Of a stretch of 64,000 nt of DNA, positions 25,312 to 34,535 are shown in pieces. The stretch comes from Allomuricauda sp. F6463D (GTDB taxonomy: Bacteria; Bacteroidota; Bacteroidia; Flavobacteriales; Flavobacteriaceae). The position numbers and the translations under genes are program-made. A model generated the notes under the pieces. The model was given only the letters and a program-made list of their open reading frames with translations, was not told the origin of the DNA and did not search any database. How positions within the stretch are numbered: position 1 is the stretch's first letter; each line of letters opens with the position of its first letter. The DNA lies in contig NZ_JALKAN010000001.1 of NCBI RefSeq assembly GCF_023015965.1, positions 1,510,160 to 1,574,159 on the forward strand, in the 5' to 3' direction.

Positions 25312-26919
25312 TTATTTAATAAAACCCTCAGGATTGGTATCCCAAAAAACCTTATCGGTATTCTGTTTTTGGAACAATGAGGAATTGATTTCCACCGCAT
25401 CGGCCGAATATGGGAAGCTTCTGGGAAAAGTAGGGTTATCGTTATCTATGGGCACCTGTATATTGGATGGATAGCCGGTTCGCCTGTATGCATTGTAGGC
25501 TTCCAACGAATTTCCATATGCTGCCAAATAATATTCGGTGATGACAATATCCAGTCTTTGTTCATCTGTAGCCACATTATTAAAGCTGAACAGTACTTCA
25601 GCAATATAATCGTCCACATCTTGCGCCGTTGCTTCAAAATCCGAACTGACACTGCCAAAACCAAGTACTTTGTTCATTGAGTCTCTTATAGCTTCCTCCA
25701 AGAGTTTTTCGGGATCTTCATTTGTCTTAAGCATCAATGCAGCTTCCGCCCTAAGAAACTTCACAAAAGAAGATGTAAGCAAGGGCAAAATTCCTGCACC
25801 ATCCAAATGGGTTGAAGTGCTGGGAGCTTCATTGAATTGATTTTCATCGAATGTCCCACCTCCCGGATAAATACCATATACAGTTCTATCAAGATTACCA
25901 CCATGCCCAATTCTATTTTCTCCATGATCCAATCCTATATAATAGTCACCAACATAACAGTAATCCACATTGGATTCTTGAGGACATGTCGAGTATGGTA
26001 CCATGCTAAAAGGATCAGTATCTGATTGACGATACAGGTAATAACGAAGTCGAGGATCTTGTACACTCTTGGAATCCTTCAACATAAACATAAAATAGTT
26101 GCCCATGTATTGTCCAAAATCACCAACATATCCTCTTTGGAAATAGAGATGTCTACTTTCTGGTTCAACCACTGTGGAATAGGTGTATTGAAAATCTTCG
26201 CTTTCGGAATTTATCAAATCTTTTTCCAACAGCTCATTAATTGCCAAAACAACATCAGAAACTCCGATTTCGGAACTTGCCAATCGTGTTTGAACTAGAA
26301 TTTTAAGTTTTAAGGAGTTTGCTAAAGCTATCCATTTTTCCTTGTCACTATCATAAAAAAGGTCTGTGGAAAAATTAAAATTGGATGATTCAATATCTAC
26401 AATAGCTTGATCGATATCTGCTAATACTTGTTTGTATATTTCAGGCCCACTGTCTATACCTGGATTGGGATATTCCGAAGGTGTTACGGCTTCTGAATAG
26501 GGCATTGCCCCTACATAATCCACCATAGTTATGGTGAGATAGCCCATGAGCAATTTATTAATTGCATTATGAAACAATAAACTTTCATCTTCTTGTGCCA
26601 ATGTTTCTATCGTCCTTGAATTGTTCAATGTTTCAAAATAGCTTTCCCACTCATTATCCAGTACACTAACCGATACTACATCACCATATGTATCTGTCAT
26701 TGCCTCGTAACGCATTACATCATCTGTATTTAAGATCATACGACCCATGAAGTATTGAAATTGATACTGCATTTCATTTAAAAGGTATTCTGGGTCTGCA
26801 CTCTCGGGGGTCAGATAATTGGGATTGTCCTGTAGATCAAAATCAGAGACTTCACAACCCAATACTACTAAAGGGAGAATTACCATTATTTTAATTTTTC
26901 GCATCATTTTTCGCATCAT
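25312..26919 (-). CDS. SusD/RagB-family outer-membrane lipoprotein
   Basis: A 535-aa substrate-capturing lid of a SusC-type transporter. The lipobox is LVVLGC. Helical TPR-like segments and the SusD-like markers YLLNEMQYQFQYFMG, NKLLMGYLTITMVDYVGAMP, GPEIYKQVLADIDQAIVDI, RLDIVITEYYLAAYGNSLEA and NAYRRTGYPSNIQVP are present. The start region holds a 12-bp tandem duplication (26900-26923) that repeats Met-Met-Arg-Lys, so initiation could occur at either copy. It follows SusC by 17 bases. Confidence 0.93.
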   Translation of the reverse strand: MMRKMMRKIKIMVILPLVVLGCEVSDFDLQDNPNYLTPESADPEYLLNEMQYQFQYFMGRMILNTDDVMRYEAMTDTYGDVVSVSVLDNEWESYFETLNNSRTIETLAQEDESLLFHNAINKLLMGYLTITMVDYVGAMPYSEAVTPSEYPNPGIDSGPEIYKQVLADIDQAIVDIESSNFNFSTDLFYDSDKEKWIALANSLKLKILVQTRLASSEIGVSDVVLAINELLEKDLINSESEDFQYTYSTVVEPESRHLYFQRGYVGDFGQYMGNYFMFMLKDSKSVQDPRLRYYLYRQSDTDPFSMVPYSTCPQESNVDYCYVGDYYIGLDHGENRIGHGGNLDRTVYGIYPGGGTFDENQFNEAPSTSTHLDGAGILPLLTSSFVKFLRAEAALMLKTNEDPEKLLEEAIRDSMNKVLGFGSVSSDFEATAQDVDDYIAEVLFSFNNVATDEQRLDIVITEYYLAAYGNSLEAYNAYRRTGYPSNIQVPIDNDNPTFPRSFPYSADAVEINSSLFQKQNTDKVFWDTNPEGFIK

Positions 26920-26936
26920 TTTTTATTAAGATCGAG

Positions 26937-29900
26937 TTAGAATGTTACCGACACACTAAATGCAAATCGTTTGGTAGAGGGCACGGTGCTATCTCCTTCA
27001 AGTCCATCACTTTCTGGGTCGTAATTCACATATTTTGGAAAATTGGGTGCTCTGTACCATAAATTTCTACCCGACAATTTCAGGTCCATTCTTTTAAATG
27101 GAAGACGATCAATGGATTTCGGTTTTAGGGTATACCCCAATGCAATCTCCCTTAATCGAAAAATGGATGTATCCCACATGGCCAAGTCATTGGGATTATA
27201 ATAGTTGGAATAGCCTATCCTACCTCCGTTCAATTGTATAGTATTGGGAATTTGATTTCCATTTCCATCGAGCAAAGGTTCCCCTGTTTGATCATCAGCC
27301 AAGAATCCAGGAATCACAAAAGACCCTTCTCTGTTTTCAGTTTCCTTGGCTACGCCTCTTTCCAGCATGTTTTTTACTGCATATGAATAAATTTCTCCCC
27401 CATGACGATATTCCATTTGAGCACTTATAGTAAAGTTTCCAATTCCAATACTATTTATGGTGGTAAGCCTCCAATCTGGGTTTGGGTCACCTATTACTTT
27501 GGTAGGAAGCCCTATATCTGTACTATTAATGACCTCACCTACCCTTGTACCACCGCCATTACCACTAATTAATAGGTTTCCGTCTTCATCACGTAAAGCA
27601 TAATCACCCTTTATAACGCCGAACGGCTCTCCTTCAACAGCGAATCGATCTTCGGTAATATTGATATCTGCTCCCGTGGGGGTGGTTTCCCTGACAAGGG
27701 ACTCATTGGCGGTAAGTATGTTTCTAAGATTCCACCGAAATTTATCTCCCCGAAAAATGTCCACACCCAAATCCACTTCTATACCTTCACTATCTATCCT
27801 TCCTAGGTTAATGTATTGATCGTCATAACCTGTGGATGGCGCTACTGGTGATTCTACAATCTGATCTTCCGAAACTCGCTTGTATACCGAAGTTTCCAAG
27901 GAAACCCGATTATTAAAGAACTTCGCCTCAATCCCCAGTTCCAGTTCTTTGTGCAGTTCGGGTTTTAAGTTAAGGTTGGCATACCGTGTACTATACCTAT
28001 TGGTTACCGGGTAGGAACCATCGGGTGCGGCAAATCTTAGTGGATCTATGATTAAGGTGCTCCTTGTTCTGTAAGGTGAAGGATAGCCGGATGAGGTGGC
28101 ATAAGCCCCTCGTAATTTTAAATAATTTAGTATGTTACCGCCAAAATTGATCGCGGATGTTGGAATAAAAGAAACAGAACCACCTGGATAAAAAAGAGAG
28201 CGGTTATCACGTTCTACCGTACTTCCCCAATCATTACGTCCAGAAAACGTTGTATACAGATAGTTTTTGTATGCAAATTGCAATTGGGTAAAAGCACCTG
28301 CTAAATTTTCATCGCTACGGGTATAGCTAGATTCGGTAGCTGTATAATTGCTCGGTCGGAGAAATCCATACACAATTTGGCCATCTGAATTTGAAGAGTT
28401 GCTTGTATATCGGGTAATTTGACTGTTAACACCCAATTGTGCATCTAGACTAAGATTTTTTATCAATTCCTCACTAAAACCCAATAATATCGTTTGGTTC
28501 ACCACAACCTCTTTACTATCTCCAATATTTAAATAACCATATCCATAGCTATCATCATCGTAGCCCCCTTTATTAGAATAATCAAAACCAGTATAGTTCT
28601 CACTGTCAAAACCTGCTCTGTAGGTTATTTTTAATGCTTTTGACAACTCATAATCTCCGGTCACATTTCCAAACACTCGTACCTTATCATCATAATTTCC
28701 AGAATTATGCAACATCCAAAGCGGGTTGGTATCATTTCTATAATACACGGACTCTCCTGTCAACGGGTTTTGATAAGGCAATTCGGTAAGGTCAATCCAT
28801 CTGGGGATGTAAAAAATTAAACTGAATATATCCTCATCGTTAATAAGGTTTACTTTTCTAGTAGAGTAACCTATGTTAGCTGAAATATCCAATTTCTCAC
28901 CAAGTTTGGCCTTGCCCCCTATGCTTAAATTAAAACGTTTGAGGTCGTTATTTGCTATTATCCCTTTTTCATCTGTATAACCAGTTGATAAATTGAACCC
29001 TACTTTTTCCTTAGAAGTTGCAAACGTAAAGGAATGACTGGTTCCTATTCCCATATTGAAAATATTCTTTACATTATCCGGTTTCGCCTCTATTTGAATC
29101 ATTTTATCGGCATACTCCGGGAAAACATCCCCCAAAGCTGCATAAGGATGAGCCACTTCCTCCAATTCGGAAAAAGCAGGTCCGAAATTTGAGAAAATCG
29201 TCGAGTCAAACTGAACCCCTTCCAGTCCATTCGAATAAGTGTTTTGAAATTCCGGCAACTGGGAAACGGTATTGGTATAAACCGTGGTTGAATAAGAGAC
29301 AGTCGTGCGGGCTTCACCTAGGGTAGCGGAACCACTCTTGGTCTGTATAAGAATTACACCATTTCGTCCTTCGCTACCATAAAGCACTGCCGCATTGAAA
29401 CCTTTAAGGATACTGACATTTTCGATATCGTTGGGGTCTATGTCCCGAAGCAACCCATTAAAGGGAACATTGTTTACCACAATTAACGGAGCATTGGAGC
29501 CCGTCAACGATATATTTCCACGAATACGAATACTTGACGAAGAGCCTGTTTGACCATCTGCCGGAGTTATTGACACTCCTGCGACTTTTCCTTGCAACGT
29601 ACGGGCAAGATCGGCTTCAGGACGATTTTCCACTTCTTCAGGGCTTACATTGGCAATGGCGTACCCCAATGCCTTTTTGGATTTTTTAATCCCTTGTGCA
29701 GTTACAACCACTTCATCTAAAAGCTCTGTGTTTTCTTCCAACACGACATTGATTGCTGTTTGCTGTCCCACAACGATTTCTCTGCTATGGTAGCCTACAT
29801 AGCTATATTGCAAAACTCCATTCGCCTCACCCAGTGAGATAGTATAGTTTCCATCGAAATCTGTTATCGTCCCTATTGATGTTCCTTTAAGCAATATACT

Positions 29901-30017
29901 GACCCCTGGTAATGGACCAGCCTGATCACTTACATTTCCGGTAACTTGCCGCTGGGCATTGATCGTTATTGATAATAACAAAAACGACCACAGGCACATA
30001 AATTGGTTCTTAAGCAT
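26937..30017 (-). CDS. SusC/RagA-family TonB-linked outer-membrane protein
   Basis: A barrel transporter of 1026 aa from the ATG at 30017 (the TTG six bases upstream is not needed). After a signal peptide ending in NAQ come a carboxypeptidase-like domain (GNVSDQAGPLPGVSILLKGT), the LLDEVVVTAQGIKKSKKALG linker, a plug (RTLQGKVAGVSITPADGQTG, LIVVNNVPF, ENVSILKGFNAAVLYGSEGR) and a 22-strand barrel ending in KRFAFSVSVTF. It heads a five-gene operon and faces the MocR regulator across 312 bp. There is no glycosidase in the operon, so the cargo is probably not a glycan. Confidence 0.95.
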   Translation of the reverse strand: MLKNQFMCLWSFLLLSITINAQRQVTGNVSDQAGPLPGVSILLKGTSIGTITDFDGNYTISLGEANGVLQYSYVGYHSREIVVGQQTAINVVLEENTELLDEVVVTAQGIKKSKKALGYAIANVSPEEVENRPEADLARTLQGKVAGVSITPADGQTGSSSSIRIRGNISLTGSNAPLIVVNNVPFNGLLRDIDPNDIENVSILKGFNAAVLYGSEGRNGVILIQTKSGSATLGEARTTVSYSTTVYTNTVSQLPEFQNTYSNGLEGVQFDSTIFSNFGPAFSELEEVAHPYAALGDVFPEYADKMIQIEAKPDNVKNIFNMGIGTSHSFTFATSKEKVGFNLSTGYTDEKGIIANNDLKRFNLSIGGKAKLGEKLDISANIGYSTRKVNLINDEDIFSLIFYIPRWIDLTELPYQNPLTGESVYYRNDTNPLWMLHNSGNYDDKVRVFGNVTGDYELSKALKITYRAGFDSENYTGFDYSNKGGYDDDSYGYGYLNIGDSKEVVVNQTILLGFSEELIKNLSLDAQLGVNSQITRYTSNSSNSDGQIVYGFLRPSNYTATESSYTRSDENLAGAFTQLQFAYKNYLYTTFSGRNDWGSTVERDNRSLFYPGGSVSFIPTSAINFGGNILNYLKLRGAYATSSGYPSPYRTRSTLIIDPLRFAAPDGSYPVTNRYSTRYANLNLKPELHKELELGIEAKFFNNRVSLETSVYKRVSEDQIVESPVAPSTGYDDQYINLGRIDSEGIEVDLGVDIFRGDKFRWNLRNILTANESLVRETTPTGADINITEDRFAVEGEPFGVIKGDYALRDEDGNLLISGNGGGTRVGEVINSTDIGLPTKVIGDPNPDWRLTTINSIGIGNFTISAQMEYRHGGEIYSYAVKNMLERGVAKETENREGSFVIPGFLADDQTGEPLLDGNGNQIPNTIQLNGGRIGYSNYYNPNDLAMWDTSIFRLREIALGYTLKPKSIDRLPFKRMDLKLSGRNLWYRAPNFPKYVNYDPESDGLEGDSTVPSTKRFAFSVSVTF

Positions 30018-30295
30018 GGGCAATCTGGTTTAGGTTTGTGAAGGGTAAGGTCTGGGAGCGGTGAACAGTGAAACGATAACTTGTTCCAATTATCGGCACT
30101 AAAACATTGGGGCCAATAAATAGGCATCTTATTACTATACGGTGCAAAAAACTTATCTCCGACCATTCATGTCCATCCTCATAATTAAGGAAATGGATAT
30201 GATGGTATAAGAAAGTTCTGTGGGCAAGATTTGGGATATGCATTGTGAACTTTTTGTTAAAAAACTGAAAATTAATAGATAAACTTCTACCTTGG

Positions 30296-30328
30296 GCATA
30301 CCAATCTTATCAGATACCGCATACCAAT
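30296..30328. promoter_or_regulatory. direct repeats GCATACCAAT, candidate MocR operator
   Basis: GCATACCAAT occurs at 30296-30305 and again at 30319-30328, a period of 23 bases. A near copy ATACCG lies at 30314-30319 and an inverted ATACCA at 30208-30203. The second repeat ends one base before the regulator's ATG, so binding would block its own expression. GabR, the best-studied MocR protein, binds direct repeats of ATACCA; the match of the hexamer is seen here, the function is inference. Confidence 0.6.
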
Positions 30329-30329
30329 T

Positions 30330-31808
30330 ATGCATTTTAACATTAAAGGCCTTTTAGCACGAAATGGCTTTTTTTTGGATGTAAAACAACCTCAAATTTA
30401 TGTCAACCTCTATACAGCGTTCAAAAAAGCTATATTGAACCGATCCTTGGAGACCGGTTACCAACTCCCGCCCTCGCGGGTTTTGGCAAATGATCTTGGT
30501 ATATCCAGAAGCACCGTATTAAAAGCTATAGATCTTCTACTTGTAGAAAATTACATTACTGCCAAAAAAGGTTCTGGATATTTTGTGAGGGCTCCTAAAA
30601 ACAAGAAGATTAAACTCAACATTTCCGCTATTGAAAAAAAGGGAGGTTACCCCACACTTTCTCAAAAAGGCAAAGCTTTTTCCGAAAATGCAACATGGCT
30701 AGAAGGAGATTCTACAAAAGGGGTGGCGTTTAGACCAGGGCTTCCACCATTGGATATTTTCCCTGTTCAAATATGGAAAAAGCTTATTGATGATTACTGG
30801 AAAAGAATTACTCCTTCTGAATTATCCTACTGTAACACCATAGGACTGGAATGTCTTCGAAAAAATCTGGCTCATTACTTAAAAGTATATAGAAACGTGC
30901 ATTGCCATCCCGATCAAATTATTATTACAACGGGATCGTTGCACTCCCTTTATTTAGTTTCCAATATTCTGCTGGAAGCCCATGATAACATCGTGGTCGA
31001 AAACCCGACTTATCCTATGGCATACAAATTATTTAAAAGTTTGGAGGTCAAAATTCATGCTGCCCAAGTAGATTCTGAAGGACTTAATTTAAGTAAAATA
31101 ACCTGCCATAAACCCAAGTTTGTTTACACCACACCTTCTTGTCAATATCCAACTGGGATTAAAATGAGTATGCAGAGACGTTACCAATTGCTAAAATGGG
31201 CTGTAAAAAATGAGACTTTTATTATCGAGGATGATTACAATCATGAGTTCAGTAATTGGGAAAAACCGCTGGGTTCACTTTATGGCATGGACACTCAGGA
31301 AAGGGTGATTTATTTGGGCACATTCAACAAACTGATTCATCCATCCTTACGATTGGGCTATATGATCTTACCACAGCAGCTTGTGGGACCGGTAAGTGCA
31401 CTCTATCAACAATCCAGCAGGTTTGTATCTCGACAAAACCAAAAGGCCATGAGTGCGTTCATCGAAAAAGATTATTTGAACAAACATTTAAGAAAGGTTA
31501 TTGATACGGCTAAAGAAAGAAAAGATTTTTTTGTTCATCATTTCAATAACACAATGAGTGATTTCTTTTCCTTAGACACTTCAAGTGAAGGACTCCATCT
31601 TATTGCGCACAATAAGGTCAATATGCAGGATATTTATCTAGAACAAAAATTCGCAGAGCATAATATTAAGGTACATGCATTGAGCAATTATTATATTCTT
31701 CCCAACAATGTAAATGGTTTGGTCATGGGGTTCTGTTCCGTCAATCCAAAACAGATTAAGGAAACCATTTTGAAAATGAGTGAAATTATGGAGCAACTTA
31801 AAGGATGA
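30330..31808 (+). CDS. MocR-family transcriptional regulator (GntR HTH fused to aminotransferase-like domain)
   Basis: A 492-aa PLP-dependent regulator. Residues about 20-85 form a GntR winged helix (YQLPPSRVLANDLGISRSTV). From about 120 on it is a fold type I aminotransferase: ITTGSLHSLYLVSN, VVENPTYPMAYKL, TTPSCQYPTGIKMS, FIIEDDYNHEF and YLGTFNKLIHPSLRLGY with the PLP lysine at K334. MocR proteins such as GabR and PdxR respond to amino compounds or PLP. It is divergent from the SusC operon and has ATACCA repeats at its start, so it is the likely controller of both transcripts. Confidence 0.92.
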   Translation: MHFNIKGLLARNGFFLDVKQPQIYVNLYTAFKKAILNRSLETGYQLPPSRVLANDLGISRSTVLKAIDLLLVENYITAKKGSGYFVRAPKNKKIKLNISAIEKKGGYPTLSQKGKAFSENATWLEGDSTKGVAFRPGLPPLDIFPVQIWKKLIDDYWKRITPSELSYCNTIGLECLRKNLAHYLKVYRNVHCHPDQIIITTGSLHSLYLVSNILLEAHDNIVVENPTYPMAYKLFKSLEVKIHAAQVDSEGLNLSKITCHKPKFVYTTPSCQYPTGIKMSMQRRYQLLKWAVKNETFIIEDDYNHEFSNWEKPLGSLYGMDTQERVIYLGTFNKLIHPSLRLGYMILPQQLVGPVSALYQQSSRFVSRQNQKAMSAFIEKDYLNKHLRKVIDTAKERKDFFVHHFNNTMSDFFSLDTSSEGLHLIAHNKVNMQDIYLEQKFAEHNIKVHALSNYYILPNNVNGLVMGFCSVNPKQIKETILKMSEIMEQLKG

Positions 31809-31847
31809 TCAAACAGCAATTGGCCCATCAAATCAATAAAATCTGCA

Positions 31848-32450
31848 TTATTTTTTTAAGGAGTCTAACACACGATTTAATTCTATCAATTCATTTTCCA
31901 GTTTCTCGTTCTCCAGGATATACTGTTCCTTTAATTGATTTATTTTACGTTCAAACTCATCGGCGGGAACATAATCCGGCTCTAAAAGTGTTTCTTTGAA
32001 AATGGCCACAACAGTAAACAAAAAGCTTATCACCACAGCAGAAATAAGACCAATAAGCAACCTTTTTTCAAGTTTAGAATCGGAACCGCTTTTCTTGAGC
32101 AACTTTCGTTCTTCCTTTGTTAATTTGGGAGCGTTGGACATTTGACCTAAAAAAACATCCCACTTTTCTTCCTCTTTTACATAGAGGTTCATAAATCCTC
32201 CTTCATCCAAAAAACCTACCGCTTTGGGCGTAGATGACAACATAAAAATATCCAGACCATTGCCGCCCATAACATCTATAAGTTCCGGGTCGTATTCTAG
32301 AATCTCCTTTACCAATTTTTGGACATATTCCAAATCATAATTGGGTCTTAAAAATTCATCGTAAAGGGTCTGGATTTGAAAATAATCGTTGCGGTCAAGT
32401 GCATAATCTAAAAAACGATCTTTCAGTTCGGCCTTAAAAAATTCGCTCAT
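31848..32450 (-). CDS. hypothetical protein with one transmembrane helix, 200 aa
   Basis: No family recognised. The N-terminal 110 residues are soluble and helical (FLDYALDRNDYFQIQTLYDE, YVQKLVKEILEYDPELIDVM). A basic segment (KLTKEERKLLKKSG) precedes one membrane helix (LLIGLISAVVISFLFTVVAIF, about 130-150), and the last 40 residues form a coiled coil with regular Leu/Glu/Lys spacing. It sits alone downstream of the convergent MocR gene. Confidence 0.75.
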   Translation of the reverse strand: MSEFFKAELKDRFLDYALDRNDYFQIQTLYDEFLRPNYDLEYVQKLVKEILEYDPELIDVMGGNGLDIFMLSSTPKAVGFLDEGGFMNLYVKEEEKWDVFLGQMSNAPKLTKEERKLLKKSGSDSKLEKRLLIGLISAVVISFLFTVVAIFKETLLEPDYVPADEFERKINQLKEQYILENEKLENELIELNRVLDSLKK

Positions 32451-32621
32451 TTTTTAGAATGGATGGTTAGCGGATTGAATTTTGGTTTATTTCGGTTAAA
32501 ATTAATGAATTGGGATGATCAATACTTATGAATAAAAGTAAAGTATTTATGAAGTTTTCATTTTAGATATTAATAAAACCAAGCGTCTGTTAAGACATAA
32601 GTCATTAATTATTAACTGGTT

Positions 32622-32897
32622 CTAAACAATCTCTGCACTCAAACCTGCCTGTAAAAGTTTACTACATTTAGGTTTTAAGACAACATACTCACCTGTCTTA
32701 ACCGTACATTTTCCATTATAATGCACTATCAAAGAGCACTGTTCCGCTTGTTCGGGTGTATGCTCACACACCTTTATAAGGGTTTCTATGACATGATCAA
32801 AGGTATTAACATCATCATTGAACAACACTATTTCGTGTTCCTTTACCGTCTCTTCATCCAGAAGGACATCTTCCAGCTCTTTTTCTTTGGTGCCCAT
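32622..32897 (-). CDS. clpS: ATP-dependent Clp protease adaptor ClpS
   Basis: A 91-aa N-end-rule adaptor that hands substrates to ClpAP/ClpCP. The binding-pocket motif VLFNDDVNTFDHVIETLIKV is intact (family consensus LxNDDxxxxxxxV), followed by the EQAEQCSLIVHYNGKCTVKTG helix-strand region. It is the last gene of the DUF1599-MauE-tpiA-prmA-clpS operon, 22 bases after prmA. Confidence 0.93.
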   Translation of the reverse strand: MGTKEKELEDVLLDEETVKEHEIVLFNDDVNTFDHVIETLIKVCEHTPEQAEQCSLIVHYNGKCTVKTGEYVVLKPKCSKLLQAGLSAEIV

Positions 32898-32919
32898 GTT
32901 TATTGGAGTTTACGTCTTT

Positions 32920-33747
32920 CTAATTTACATATTTTGCTGAAACCCAACTGTTCTTCTCTAAATTTTTTTCAAATTCCAAACCATAGATGGCACATTTTGA
33001 GGAAATTGCATCCAAATCATCAAAATAAAAGCCACTTAAAAATAGTGAGCCTCCTTTTTTTAGACTTTTGGCATAGATAGGTATGTCTTCCAAAAGAATA
33101 TTCCTATTGATATTTGCCAATATAACATCGTACTGTTTTCCTTCAAGCAAACCACTATCGGCTTGGTATGCTTTTATATCGTCGCATGCATTGCGTTCAA
33201 TATTTTCTTGGGTATTTAAAAAGCACCATTCATCAATATCGATGGCATCAACGTCCCCGGCTCCTTTTTTCTTAGCTAAAATGGCCAATACTCCAGTTCC
33301 ACACCCCATATCCAATACCGACTTTCCAGAAAAGTCATTATCTAAAATATGCTGTAACATCATATGTGTGGTTTCGTGGTGCCCGGTTCCAAAACTCATT
33401 TTAGGCTCAATAACGATATCGAAATCCACCTCAACTGCAGCGTGAAAAGGTGCACGAACCATACACCTGTCCCCGACCTTAATAGGGTGAAAATTTTTCT
33501 CCCACTCCGCATTCCAATTCTGTTGCTCAATTTCCTTACTCGACCAAACTATCTCAATGTTTGGATCTTGAAACACAAATAAGTCTTTCAACCCATTTTC
33601 TTGCCATTCAGATTTTAAGATATAGGCCAATAGCCCTGTTTCATTTTCCACAAAACTTTCAAAACCCAATTCCCCCAACTCCGCAATTAAAATATCGGTT
33701 GCGGGTTGGAGCGGAGCTATCTTAAAATCGTATTCGAGGTAAACCAT
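32920..33747 (-). CDS. prmA: ribosomal protein L11 methyltransferase
   Basis: SAM-dependent trimethylation of ribosomal protein L11, cytoplasmic. The 275-aa protein has the N-terminal substrate domain and the class I methyltransferase core: EPKMSFGTGHHETTHMMLQ, SVLDMGCGTGVLAILAKKKG (SAM binding), DIDEWC, and the NINRNILLEDIP motif in place of NPPY-type sequences. Twelve bases separate it from tpiA upstream. Confidence 0.95.
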   Translation of the reverse strand: MVYLEYDFKIAPLQPATDILIAELGELGFESFVENETGLLAYILKSEWQENGLKDLFVFQDPNIEIVWSSKEIEQQNWNAEWEKNFHPIKVGDRCMVRAPFHAAVEVDFDIVIEPKMSFGTGHHETTHMMLQHILDNDFSGKSVLDMGCGTGVLAILAKKKGAGDVDAIDIDEWCFLNTQENIERNACDDIKAYQADSGLLEGKQYDVILANINRNILLEDIPIYAKSLKKGGSLFLSGFYFDDLDAISSKCAIYGLEFEKNLEKNSWVSAKYVN

Positions 33748-33759
33748 GAAAATGGCTAT

Positions 33760-34509
33760 TTAAATTGCCTTGATAATGTCCGTGAAATCTGTAGCGACCA
33801 AAGAAGCTCCCCCGATCAAACCACCATCCACATCAGGTTTTGAAAATATTTCCGCAGCATTGGCTGGTTTCACACTTCCTCCGTAGAGAATGGAAACACC
33901 TTCGGCAATGGATGAACTAAATCCGTCTGCCAGTGTTTTTCTAATGAATGCGTGCATTTCCTGTGCCTGTTCTGGACTGGCCGTTTCACCCGTACCAATC
34001 GCCCAGACCGGTTCATAAGCAAGTATAATTTTGCTCCATGCGCTTGCATCTAAATCAAATAGGGCATTTTTTAACTGGCTTTCTACCACGGCAAAGTGAT
34101 TGTCTGATTTTCTATCCTCCAATTCTTCACCGAAACAGAATATAACTTTCATATCCTTTTCAATCGCTGTATTTACTTTTTTGGCCAATAACGCATCATC
34201 CTCACCAAAATGTGAGCGTCGTTCCGAGTGTCCTAGAATTACAATATCCACACCTAAACTAAGTAACATGTCTGCAGAAATCTCACCTGTATATGCACCA
34301 TTTTCAGCAAAGTGCATATTTTGCGCAGCAACTTGCATGGTGGAATCTTGAAGTGCTTTTTTTGCCGCTTGTAGATTTACGAATGTGGGTGCTACGATAA
34401 CATCGGCATCGGTATCTGGTAGTTTGGCCGAAAGTTCGGTCAACAATTGCTCAGTTTCTTGTAGGTCCTTGTTCATCTTCCAGTTTCCGGCCACAATCTT
34501 TGTTCTCAT
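33760..34509 (-). CDS. tpiA: triosephosphate isomerase
   Basis: Interconverts dihydroxyacetone phosphate and glyceraldehyde 3-phosphate in glycolysis. The 249-aa TIM barrel has all catalytic elements: Lys in AGNWKMN, His in VILGHSERR, Glu in LAYEPVWAIGTG, and the phosphate loops GVSILYGGSV and GLIGGASL. It is within the same operon as prmA and the DoxX/MauE-like gene. Confidence 0.98.
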   Translation of the reverse strand: MRTKIVAGNWKMNKDLQETEQLLTELSAKLPDTDADVIVAPTFVNLQAAKKALQDSTMQVAAQNMHFAENGAYTGEISADMLLSLGVDIVILGHSERRSHFGEDDALLAKKVNTAIEKDMKVIFCFGEELEDRKSDNHFAVVESQLKNALFDLDASAWSKIILAYEPVWAIGTGETASPEQAQEMHAFIRKTLADGFSSSIAEGVSILYGGSVKPANAAEIFSKPDVDGGLIGGASLVATDFTDIIKAI

Positions 34510-34535
34510 GTTATTTGGTTTTCTTATTGTTATGT

